From positions 558,001-622,000 of the forward strand of contig JACKEV010000010.1 of NCBI GenBank assembly GCA_020632795.1: a DNA stretch of 64,000 bases. The letters are read 5' to 3'. Origin of the DNA: Alphaproteobacteria bacterium. Its GTDB lineage: Bacteria > Myxococcota_A > UBA796 > CAJQPC01. Positions 8,887 to 15,892 of the stretch are shown in pieces (positions within the stretch are counted from its first letter, which is position 1; each line of letters begins with the position of its first letter). Under the pieces are notes generated by a model. It searched no databases. It had not been told where the DNA came from and was given only the letters and a program-made list of their open reading frames with translations. Made by a program: the position numbers and the translations under genes.

Positions 8887-9594
8887 TCAGCGCCGCAACC
8901 ACGCGACCGCCGCCCCCGCCAGCACGAGGCCCGGGAGGGCGTGGCCCAGCAGCATGTGCAGCGGATCCGCGATCGGGCAGTGCAGCAGGATGGCCAGCGC
9001 CCCCAGCACCCCGCCCGCGCCCGCCGCGCTGAGCCCGCGCCACAGCGGCGGCCGCTCGGAGCGATCCAGCAGCGCGGCGGCGATGGCCACGCCCAGCGCC
9101 ACGCCGGCGGCGAGCCCGAAGCAGAACAGGTGGATCCAGGCCTTGCCCTCGGGCATGGGGATCCCGGGCATCAGCCCCGGGGCGACCCCGGCGGCGACCG
9201 GCAGCCCCAGACAGAGCGCGGCGATGCCCCACGCCCGACGCCCCATCGGCGGCTGGTGCATGCCCCGCGCGGCGACCGCCAGGCCGGCCACACCCGCGAC
9301 CGCGAAGGCGGCCAGGATCAGGGCCAGCCGGGCCTCCTCGCCCCCCTGCAGGTCCGGGCGCAGGCCGGTGGCCAGGACCAGGAGGAGGGTGAGCGCCGCG
9401 CCGACCCCGGCCAGCCCGGCCACCCGCGCCCAACCCGGCTGCTCCCGCAGGCGCTCCCGCACACCCGCCTCCGCGCGCTCCGCGTCGAGGGCGGCGAGCA
9501 TGGCGTCGACCTGGGCCGAGGACAGCCCGTCCTGACCGTACCGGGCACGGTCGGGGTCGAGCAGGGGGGCGTCGCTGGGGACGTCAGGGGTCAT
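8887..9594 (-). CDS. Six-TM membrane protein, probable anti-sigma factor (NrsF/DUF1109-like)
   Basis: This 235-residue protein has a soluble N-terminus of about 60 residues (ending RERLREQPGW) and about six TM segments. The last loop reads LHCPIADPLHMLLGHALP, which resembles the His/Cys signature of the DUF1109/NrsF family of ECF anti-sigma factors. The position supports this: it starts 31 bases after the ECF sigma gene on the same strand. By analogy it would hold the sigma factor at the membrane until a signal arrives. The family call rests on remembered motif shape and not on an alignment, so confidence is moderate. Confidence 0.6.
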   Translation of the reverse strand: MTPDVPSDAPLLDPDRARYGQDGLSSAQVDAMLAALDAERAEAGVRERLREQPGWARVAGLAGVGAALTLLLVLATGLRPDLQGGEEARLALILAAFAVAGVAGLAVAARGMHQPPMGRRAWGIAALCLGLPVAAGVAPGLMPGIPMPEGKAWIHLFCFGLAAGVALGVAIAAALLDRSERPPLWRGLSAAGAGGVLGALAILLHCPIADPLHMLLGHALPGLVLAGAAVAWLRR

Positions 9595-9625
9595 CGTCGG
9601 GGATATGCCTTGTGGCGTGAGAGGG

Positions 9626-10168
9626 TTACCGGTCCGCGTCGAGCAGCTCGCGCAGGGCCTGATAGGCCCGGTGGGCCCGGACCTTGACCGCCGAGTGGGA
9701 CGCGCCCACGATCTCGGCGATCTCCTTGAAGCCCAGGCCCTCGTACCAGTGGAGGAGCACGACCTCCCGCTGGCCGTCGGGGAGCTGGGCGAGGGCCCGG
9801 CGCACCAGGCGCTGCTCGGCGGTGGAGGCGTCGGGGCCCACGGCGGGCTCGCGGTGGCGATCGGGGTCCCAGGCGGCCTCGGGCTTGCGGGCCTTGCGGC
9901 GGAAGTGCTGCCGTCGCACGTTCGCCGCGATGGTGTAGACCCAGGGGCGGAACGGGCTGCCCGCCCGGAAGTCCTTGCGCGCCCGGTGGACGTGCAGGAA
10001 GGTGAGCTGCACCATGTCCTGGGCCCGGTTCGGGTCGCCGACGTGGCGCAGGAAGTAGCTGTTCAGCCGTGGGGCCCAGGCCCGGAACAGCGCCTCGTAG
10101 CAGGCGCGCTCGCCGGTCTGGCTGTAGCGCGCCATCAGGGCGTCGTCGCTGTCCGGGAGCGGGGGCAT
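9626..10168 (-). CDS. ECF-family RNA polymerase sigma factor
   Basis: A 180-residue sigma-70-like protein. Region 2 spans about residues 10-80 (ALMARYSQTGERACYEALF, then NRAQDMVQLTFLHVHRARKDF and FRPWVYTIAANVRRQHFRR). Region 4 is C-terminal (LAQLPDGQREVVLLHWYEGLGFKEIAEIV and GASHSAVKVRAHRAYQALREL, a complete helix-turn-helix). The ATG lies only 17 bases downstream of the giant sensor-ATPase gene and upstream of the probable anti-sigma gene, so all are likely one transcript. The short gap contains the hairpin-like GGGGTAACCCC (10175-10185). It probably controls a regulon responding to the envelope signal sensed by its operon partners. Confidence 0.9.
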   Translation of the reverse strand: MPPLPDSDDALMARYSQTGERACYEALFRAWAPRLNSYFLRHVGDPNRAQDMVQLTFLHVHRARKDFRAGSPFRPWVYTIAANVRRQHFRRKARKPEAAWDPDRHREPAVGPDASTAEQRLVRRALAQLPDGQREVVLLHWYEGLGFKEIAEIVGASHSAVKVRAHRAYQALRELLDADR

Positions 10169-10185
10169 CGCCGGGGGGTAACCCC

Positions 10186-13100
10186 TTATTCGCGGGGCGT
10201 CATGGGACCCTCGCCGTAGGCGGGCAGGTCCTCGGGGGGGCGCTCCAGCAGATAACCCAGCACGTTGTGCTCCATGAAGGCGCGGACCTCCGCGACGCCG
10301 ATGAAGACCTGATGCAGCTCGCCGGCCGTGGCGAGGTCGATGGCCGCGTTGGAGAGCAGGCTGCGGCAGGTGTACTGGATGGCGAAGGGGTGGCCCTCGC
10401 TGTGGGTGAGGATGGCGTCGATCGCCTCGTCGGTGAAGCTGATGGGCAGGTGCGCGATGGGCTCGGCGATCAGCCGCCGCGCGTCCTCCAGGTCCAGGGT
10501 GCCCAGCTTGTAGCGCGGCCCCACCAGCAGCAGGTCGCTGTCCATGTCGTGGGGCTTGGGGTTGAGCATGGAGGCCACCCCGGCGGCGACCCAGGAGAGG
10601 TGGTCCCGGCAGTCCTCGGCGGTGACCGAGCGCAGGCGCTGCGCGGCGTCCCGGGCCTCGGGGATGGCGTGGTCGCCCGCCAGGATCTGGAACTCGTCGA
10701 GCAGCAGCACGACCACGCAGGGCACGTCGTCGTCGTTCATGATCGTGAGGAGGTCGAGCAGATCGGTGAACGCCTCGCCCTCATCCCGGGGCTCGGGGTA
10801 GCTGATCGCGTCGGCCAGGTTGTACTCCTGGGCGATGGGCGTCAGCAGCCGCCACAGCTCGCTGAAGAAGGTGCGCCCCTGGCGGCAGCGCTCCAGCGAG
10901 AGGTAGACCGGCCAGCACCGCGTCTCGCCGCTGCGATCCCGCAGGAGCTGGTGCAGGCGCAGCAGCAGGCTCGTCTTGCCGATGCGCTTGTCGTCGGCGA
11001 CCAGGGCGTAGTTGCCGCCCTCCACCACCGTGGCCAGGAGCTGCCGCACCAGCCGATCGCGCCCGAAGAACATGTCCCCGGTGACCGGCGGCCCGGCGAC
11101 GTAGGGGATCTTGACGTCGTGGGCGAACGCCTGGACCGCCAACTGGTGACGGCGCCGACGGCCCTGGATCCTGAGCACGAGGCCGAGGACGACCATCAGG
11201 CCGACGCCCCACAGCGCGATGCCGTTGCGGGAGGGGACCACGACGGTCTGCTCCAGCCCGCCCACCCCGTAGGCGTTGGAGACGAGGACGGGGTGGCGCT
11301 CCCGAGGCCAGATGCTCCAGCCCACGTCGAACACGGCGCCCGCGCCCAGCGGGCGGACCGGCTGGGTCGATCCCCCGGCGCGCACGAAGATCCGGGGGTC
11401 CGGCTGCCCATCGACCGGCTCGGCGAGCAGCCGGGTGGGCGTGAGCACGCGGCCGGCGTTGCGCACGCTCGGCAGGGTGGGGACCACAGGCCCCAGGAGG
11501 TGGATGGGGTCGCTGCCGTCAGCCGGCGCCAGGGTGGCCCAGCCGGTGCTGGCCCCATCGACCTGCCAGCCCATCACGACCGCTGAGGCGGTCCGCCCCT
11601 GCTCGCGGCACCGCGCGCTCATCTCCCGCTGCACGCGGGTCTCCGGGCGCAGGGCGAGCAGGTTGGCGGCGCCGTCGGGGTCGACGCGCTCGATCCCGGC
11701 CACGGTCGAGAGGTGCAGCCAGAGCCCCCCCGAGGGGGCGCGGTGCAGCAGCAGCGGCGCCTGCACGCGGCCGGCGGTGCTGCCGGTGGGGAAGTGGACC
11801 GTCTCCCCGAGGCCCAAGGGGCCGACCCGCCAGCCCTCCTCCCCGGCGTGCAGCTCCACCCAGCGCCCCTCCGGGCCGGGCAGGAGGGCGGGGCCGTCGC
11901 GGTCGAGGGTCCAGGAGGGCCCCTCGCCATCAAGGATCTCGCACACCGGGGCGCCGTCGACCGCGCTCGGCAGGCGCTGGGGCGCCCGGCACGCGGCGGG
12001 GCGCTGGGGCAGCGCCGCGGCCTGCCCGTCGTCTCCCAGGCGGTACGGGGCGTCGACCAGCCCCGCGTCGGTCTCCACCTGCAGCACCACCGCGTCCTCG
12101 GCCACGCGCAGCCCCACCACCCCGTCCGGCACCCCCTCGAAGCGGGCGAGGGTGACCGCGCGGTCCCGCCCGGCGGTCCACTGCATCAGCGCGCCGGAGC
12201 CGTCCTCCGCGACGGCGAGCGCCACCAGGGTCTCGCCCCCCGAGGCCGCCGCGACCACGTCGCCCTCCGCCCCGCCCAGGTAGAAGATGGCCAGAGGGCG
12301 GGTGATGACCCGGAGCAGCACCCCGGGCTGGCCGGGGGCGCGAACCAGCACCGCCTGGCCCTGCCCGAAGGGGCCCACCTGGACCGCGTCGCCGCCGACC
12401 AGCGCGTCCACGGGCCAGAACGGGAGATCGAGGCGCTGCACCACGAGCTGGCCGCCCTCCGAGCGCCCCACGGTCGACCAGATCCGGCCGCTCTCGTCCT
12501 CGTAGAGCGACGACAGGCGGGGCCCTCGGCCTCCCCCCATGGTGGAGGTGGCCTCGCGCACCGGGAGGGGCCGCACCCGATCCCGCTGGCCCGGCTCCCA
12601 CGGCGGCGCCAGCAGGTAGGTGAGCAGCCGCGCGTCCACGGGATCCCCACCCCGCCCCCGGTCATGGGAGACCAGCACCCGCCCGTCGCGCAGCGTCAGC
12701 AGCTCGCGGACGCGGGCGCGCTCGATGGGCCAGCCCCCGTCGGCCGCCGTCGGAGACCCCGGGCACCAGCGCTCGTCCTCCTGGAAGCCCAGCCGCCCCT
12801 CCTTCGTGGAGAGCACCACCCGCCGCACGCAGCCCCCGTGGTGGCCGCTCAGGATGGCTGCAGCGGGCCGCCCGCCGGCATCCCGGGTCGCTCGGGCCAG
12901 GGCGGAGACGTCCTCGATCCGGTCCCCGTAGCTGTCCAGGGTGGCCCCGGCGATCAGCGGCATGCCGGAGAGGTAGGTGCTGTTGTCCACCATCACCATC
13001 ATCGGGGGCCCGTCGTCCGGCGGCGGGATCACCAGGAAGCGGTCGAAGATGCCCTCCACCAGCCAGGCGTCCTGGACGATCCCGCCCCGGGCGTCGGGAT

Positions 13101-13686
13101 CCAGGGCGAAGATCCCGGTGAGCAGGGTCGGCGAGCGGGTGAACTCCACGATGAGGTAGAGGAGCTGGGGGTCGTCGGGGGCGGACTCCAGGGCGACGGG
13201 GGACATCCAGCGGTAGCCCTCGGTGACCACGTCCCAGCCTCGCGCGCGCACCGCCTCCCGGATGGGCACGGCGAGCGGGCTGGGGCTCGGCCGCTCCGCC
13301 ACCAACGGCACCCGCAGCAGCTCGACGTCGCCGGCCTCCGGCGCCCCGCCGGGCTGGACGCTGAACATCGCGCCGTCGGCGAACCCGAACAGGCCCTGGC
13401 CGGCGTCGCTCTCCCAGGTGGTGGTGAAGTTGTCCTCGGCGAAGTCGTAGAGGGACAGCCGGTCGACGTCCCCCAGCCAGATCATGCCGTCGTGCTCGAA
13501 GAACCGGGGGGAGGTCACCTGCACGCCGCCATAGCGGCGGGCCCCCTCGGGGCGGCCGATCGCCCCCACCGCCAGCCCCAGGCCGGGCACCTCGGCGGGC
13601 TCCCAGCAGACCGGGTCAGCGAGGGTCGTGCCGGGCTCTGCGGCGAAGGAGGGCGAGGCGCCGAGCAGCAGCCCGAGCAGGATCAT
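10186..13686 (-). CDS. Giant sensor-TM-ATPase (exported beta-propeller-like sensor, TM helix, P-loop ATPase)
   Basis: A 1166-residue protein. The ATG at 13686 was chosen because it yields the signal peptide MILLGLLLGASPSFAA and makes an ATGA overlap with the upstream gene. About 800 exported residues contain repeated beta blades (for example MIWLGDVDRLSLYDF, LLTLRDGRVLVSHDRG, RIWSTVGRSEGG), suggesting one or two propellers. A TM helix lies at about 822-840. The cytoplasmic domain starts IPYVAGPPVTG, FFGRD, then Walker A DDKRIGKTSLL (K at about 903) and Walker B VVVLLLDEF (about 992-1001). This IPYVxGxPV...GRD...RIGKT block closely matches the ATPase at 497-1897. The neighbouring ECF sigma gene suggests a route to transcription. 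Confidence 0.8.
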   Translation of the reverse strand: MILLGLLLGASPSFAAEPGTTLADPVCWEPAEVPGLGLAVGAIGRPEGARRYGGVQVTSPRFFEHDGMIWLGDVDRLSLYDFAEDNFTTTWESDAGQGLFGFADGAMFSVQPGGAPEAGDVELLRVPLVAERPSPSPLAVPIREAVRARGWDVVTEGYRWMSPVALESAPDDPQLLYLIVEFTRSPTLLTGIFALDPDARGGIVQDAWLVEGIFDRFLVIPPPDDGPPMMVMVDNSTYLSGMPLIAGATLDSYGDRIEDVSALARATRDAGGRPAAAILSGHHGGCVRRVVLSTKEGRLGFQEDERWCPGSPTAADGGWPIERARVRELLTLRDGRVLVSHDRGRGGDPVDARLLTYLLAPPWEPGQRDRVRPLPVREATSTMGGGRGPRLSSLYEDESGRIWSTVGRSEGGQLVVQRLDLPFWPVDALVGGDAVQVGPFGQGQAVLVRAPGQPGVLLRVITRPLAIFYLGGAEGDVVAAASGGETLVALAVAEDGSGALMQWTAGRDRAVTLARFEGVPDGVVGLRVAEDAVVLQVETDAGLVDAPYRLGDDGQAAALPQRPAACRAPQRLPSAVDGAPVCEILDGEGPSWTLDRDGPALLPGPEGRWVELHAGEEGWRVGPLGLGETVHFPTGSTAGRVQAPLLLHRAPSGGLWLHLSTVAGIERVDPDGAANLLALRPETRVQREMSARCREQGRTASAVVMGWQVDGASTGWATLAPADGSDPIHLLGPVVPTLPSVRNAGRVLTPTRLLAEPVDGQPDPRIFVRAGGSTQPVRPLGAGAVFDVGWSIWPRERHPVLVSNAYGVGGLEQTVVVPSRNGIALWGVGLMVVLGLVLRIQGRRRRHQLAVQAFAHDVKIPYVAGPPVTGDMFFGRDRLVRQLLATVVEGGNYALVADDKRIGKTSLLLRLHQLLRDRSGETRCWPVYLSLERCRQGRTFFSELWRLLTPIAQEYNLADAISYPEPRDEGEAFTDLLDLLTIMNDDDVPCVVVLLLDEFQILAGDHAIPEARDAAQRLRSVTAEDCRDHLSWVAAGVASMLNPKPHDMDSDLLLVGPRYKLGTLDLEDARRLIAEPIAHLPISFTDEAIDAILTHSEGHPFAIQYTCRSLLSNAAIDLATAGELHQVFIGVAEVRAFMEHNVLGYLLERPPEDLPAYGEGPMTPRE

Positions 13687-14699
13687 TGCGCCGGCTCCGC
13701 CGTCCGGGAGCCCGTCACGAAGCGCTCGTGGAGGACATGGACGAAGTCCAGCAGGAACTGCTCGTGGGCCCGGGTCACCACCCGCTCGGGCCAAAGCGAG
13801 AGGTCGATCGTGTAGCCCCCGCGCACCCGCATCGTGCCGAGGGACGGGTCGACGTCCAGGAGGTAGTAGCCCACGAAGTAGCGGCTCGGCCCGGCGATCT
13901 TCTCGTACTCGATCGCCCAGGAGTTCGCGCCCTGCGGCGGGGGCGCGTAGTCGTACTCGAGGACGAACCAGGACCCCTCGGACCCCAGGCCCACCCCGTA
14001 GCTGAGGTAGAGGTAGTCCCGCTCGGTCTCCGGCGTGCAGCCCTGGGGCTCGATCTGCTGCATGCGCTCCCGGATCGCCCCGCCCGGGGTGGCAAGGATC
14101 GCCTCCCGCAGAGAAGCATTTGTACGGTCAGCCACCGTACGTCCGGTCAGCTGCTCGAGGTAGTCATGGACGACGTCCTGGCAGCGCAGGAGGGTGCCTC
14201 TCTGCATCGCGTGGTTGTCGATGAGGTCAAGCGCGATCTCCTGGACGCGCCGATCGATCAGCAGCGGGCGCCCCTGCGGCGTGGTCTGACGCGTGAGCCG
14301 GCGGATGAACTCCAGCGGGGAGATCTGGGGCTTCCCGCCGTCCCCGGAGCGATAGCCCCAGGCCTCCCGAACCAGCGGGGAGATGTGATTGAAGTACTCG
14401 TAATCACGAGCGACCTTCTCGAACTGGCTCATGCCCTCCCGGGCCAGCCCGCCCGGAGCGTCCGGGGAGAAGCCGTAGGACTTGAGGTCGAAGGTGACCT
14501 CCACCTCCTCGCGGTAGACCTCGGCCTCGTCGTGGAGCCCCTCGATCCCGGTTTCCACAGGACCTCTGCCCAGATAGCGGCTCTTCTCGCTGAGGCGGAC
14601 GTCGATCGGGGGGGGCGCGGCGACGCTGGCGGACCAGGCGAGCAGAAGGGCCAGCGCCGCAACCCACCGCCATAGCTGGTGGCTGACGTTTGTCTTCAT
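13683..14699 (-). CDS. Exported protein of unknown function, upstream partner of the sensor-ATPase
   Basis: This 338-residue protein starts at the ATG at 14699, which gives a clear signal peptide (KTNVSHQLWRW, then ALALLLAWSASVAA). A longer in-frame reading into the upstream regulatory region is unlikely. The mature part mixes helical segments (FIRRLTR, IALDLIDNHAMQRG, CQDVVHDYLEQL) with a C-terminal beta region (YLYLSYGVGLGSEG, RYFVGYYLLDVD). I do not recognise the family. It is the first gene of the minus-strand operon and overlaps the giant ATPase gene by four bases, so it may be that receptor's periplasmic partner. Its coding sequence contains a TTTGTACGGTC box also found at 20.6-20.8 kb. 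Confidence 0.75.
   Translation of the reverse strand: MKTNVSHQLWRWVAALALLLAWSASVAAPPPIDVRLSEKSRYLGRGPVETGIEGLHDEAEVYREEVEVTFDLKSYGFSPDAPGGLAREGMSQFEKVARDYEYFNHISPLVREAWGYRSGDGGKPQISPLEFIRRLTRQTTPQGRPLLIDRRVQEIALDLIDNHAMQRGTLLRCQDVVHDYLEQLTGRTVADRTNASLREAILATPGGAIRERMQQIEPQGCTPETERDYLYLSYGVGLGSEGSWFVLEYDYAPPPQGANSWAIEYEKIAGPSRYFVGYYLLDVDPSLGTMRVRGGYTIDLSLWPERVVTRAHEQFLLDFVHVLHERFVTGSRTAEPAQ
14122..14148. promoter_or_regulatory. Intragenic GTACGGTC box cluster
   Basis: GTACGGTC (14122-14129) is followed by inverted ACCGTAC (14134-14140) and a variant GTCCGGTC (14141-14148). The preceding bases make TTTGTACGGTC, identical to two sites near 20.63 and 20.78 kb. It lies inside the exported-protein gene, so binding there would be within the transcribed region. 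Confidence 0.45.
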
Positions 14700-14753
14700 C
14701 GCAAAATTACACCGAAAGAGCAGTATACCATACACGGACAAGATCTGGTCGCT

Positions 14754-14769
14754 GACCGTACGTACGGTC
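14754..14769. promoter_or_regulatory. Perfect 16-base palindrome GACCGTACGTACGGTC
   Basis: The two half-sites GACCGTAC and GTACGGTC meet with no spacer, about 55 bases upstream of the minus-strand operon start (14699). This is the expected form of a dimeric regulator's operator, and the half-site recurs at 14.12, 20.63 and 20.78 kb. Confidence 0.6.
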
Positions 14770-14797
14770 GCTGTCGCCGCAAAGATTCGGTGCGCGA

Positions 14798-14819
14798 CGG
14801 ACACAATTTGGTTATCCTC
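14798..14819 (+). promoter_or_regulatory. Promoter-like 22-base element shared with 18355-18376
   Basis: The element has the form CGGACA-n-AAT-y-TGGTTA-nn-CTC and matches 18 of 22 positions with the element just before the ATPase gene at 18378. A weaker copy of its first half is at 14735-14749 (CGGACAAGATCTGGT). It contains TATCCT (14813-14818), a TAnnnT -10-like hexamer, and may drive the desaturase gene. Confidence 0.5.
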
Positions 14820-14820
14820 A

Positions 14821-14852
14821 CGGTCAGATTCTGGTACTCGGTCAGTTTCTGG
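14821..14852 (+). repeat. Two 14-base direct repeats, CGGTCAG(A/T)TTCTGG
   Basis: Copies at 14821-14834 and 14839-14852 differ at one base and have an 18-base period. They lie immediately downstream of the promoter-like element at 14798-14819, in the leader of the desaturase gene. They are probably protein-binding sites. Confidence 0.55.
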
Positions 14853-14914
14853 CTGCTCGCGGACACTGATGACCCTGATCGCCGTGGTCCCGGATCTAAC
14901 CCGGCCGGGTTCAC

Positions 14915-15892
14915 GTGGGAGACCACAAGCCCTTGCAGGCCCCCCCGCAAACAGCTCAGAGAACAGTGGCCTTGGCGGCGACGCAGCGATCCGCGTCGCC
15001 CCTGGCTGCCTCCTGGGCTGCCCGCAGGAAGGCCTCCGCGCGCCGGCTCGTCCGGGTCGATGTGCCCCACCGCAAGGGCGCTGACTTCTGGCTGGCCGTG
15101 CTGCACCTGCTGGTCTTCGCGCTGCTGCTCCAGTCCTTCGTCGAGGGCGAGCAGGAGGGGCACTACCTGCGCTACCTGGTCCTCCAGTCCTGGGTGCTCT
15201 TCGTCCTGATCGAGATGGGCCACGAGGCGGTCCACGGCGCCGTGCACAGCAGCCGCCGCCTGAACGACGCGGTCGGCCATGTGTCCTGCCTGCTCGTCGG
15301 CAGCACCTTCAAGGTCCACCGCCGCCAGCACCTGTCCCACCACACCCACCCCATGCAGGACCGGGACATCGAGCACACGGTCACCCCCGAGCTGGGCGAC
15401 GGGCTGGCCTCCTTCGTGGTCACCAGCCTGACCAACGTGTTCGCGTTCTCCTGGATGCTGCGGGCCCGCAGCCTGCGCCACCGCCCCGAGGAGCGGCGCG
15501 GCCTGCTGGTGGTGCTCGCCGGGGTGTTCTCGCTGCTCATCGCCTTCCCGGTCCAGACCCTGCTGGGCTGGCTCGCCCCGCTGCACATCGCCCTGGCGAT
15601 GTTCTGGTTCATCGCGGCCTGGCTGCCCCACGGCGTGCTCGCCATCTGCCGCAGCCCCCGCTTCCCCACCCTGCCCCACGGCCTCATCCAGCTCCTCACC
15701 TACTACCACGAGGAGCACCACCTGCGGCCCGCCTACCCCTTCTACCAGTGGCCGGAGCTGTACTTCGCCCGGCGCCGGGTCATGGAGGCCCTGCCCCTGG
15801 AGCAGCGCGCCTTCGTCACCCGCGAGCTGCGCCTGATGCCCATCGACCAGGCGTCAGCCCCGCCCCTCAGCGCCGCCCCCCAGCCCGCTTAG
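14915..15892 (+). CDS. Membrane fatty acid desaturase / hydroxylase family protein
   Basis: A 325-residue protein with hydrophobic segments and three histidine clusters of the membrane di-iron desaturase fold: GHEAVHGAVH, HRRQHLSHHTHP and YYHEEHHLRP. These bind two irons and oxidise a C-H bond in lipid or carotenoid substrates; the exact substrate cannot be told. The start is uncertain. GTG at 14915 gives a long Ala/Arg-rich N-terminus, and the conserved part begins near HRKGADFWLAVLHLL. The upstream region carries promoter-like boxes and repeats. Its last 39 bases overlap the end of the convergent RND gene. Confidence 0.8.
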   Translation: MGDHKPLQAPPQTAQRTVALAATQRSASPLAASWAARRKASARRLVRVDVPHRKGADFWLAVLHLLVFALLLQSFVEGEQEGHYLRYLVLQSWVLFVLIEMGHEAVHGAVHSSRRLNDAVGHVSCLLVGSTFKVHRRQHLSHHTHPMQDRDIEHTVTPELGDGLASFVVTSLTNVFAFSWMLRARSLRHRPEERRGLLVVLAGVFSLLIAFPVQTLLGWLAPLHIALAMFWFIAAWLPHGVLAICRSPRFPTLPHGLIQLLTYYHEEHHLRPAYPFYQWPELYFARRRVMEALPLEQRAFVTRELRLMPIDQASAPPLSAAPQPA

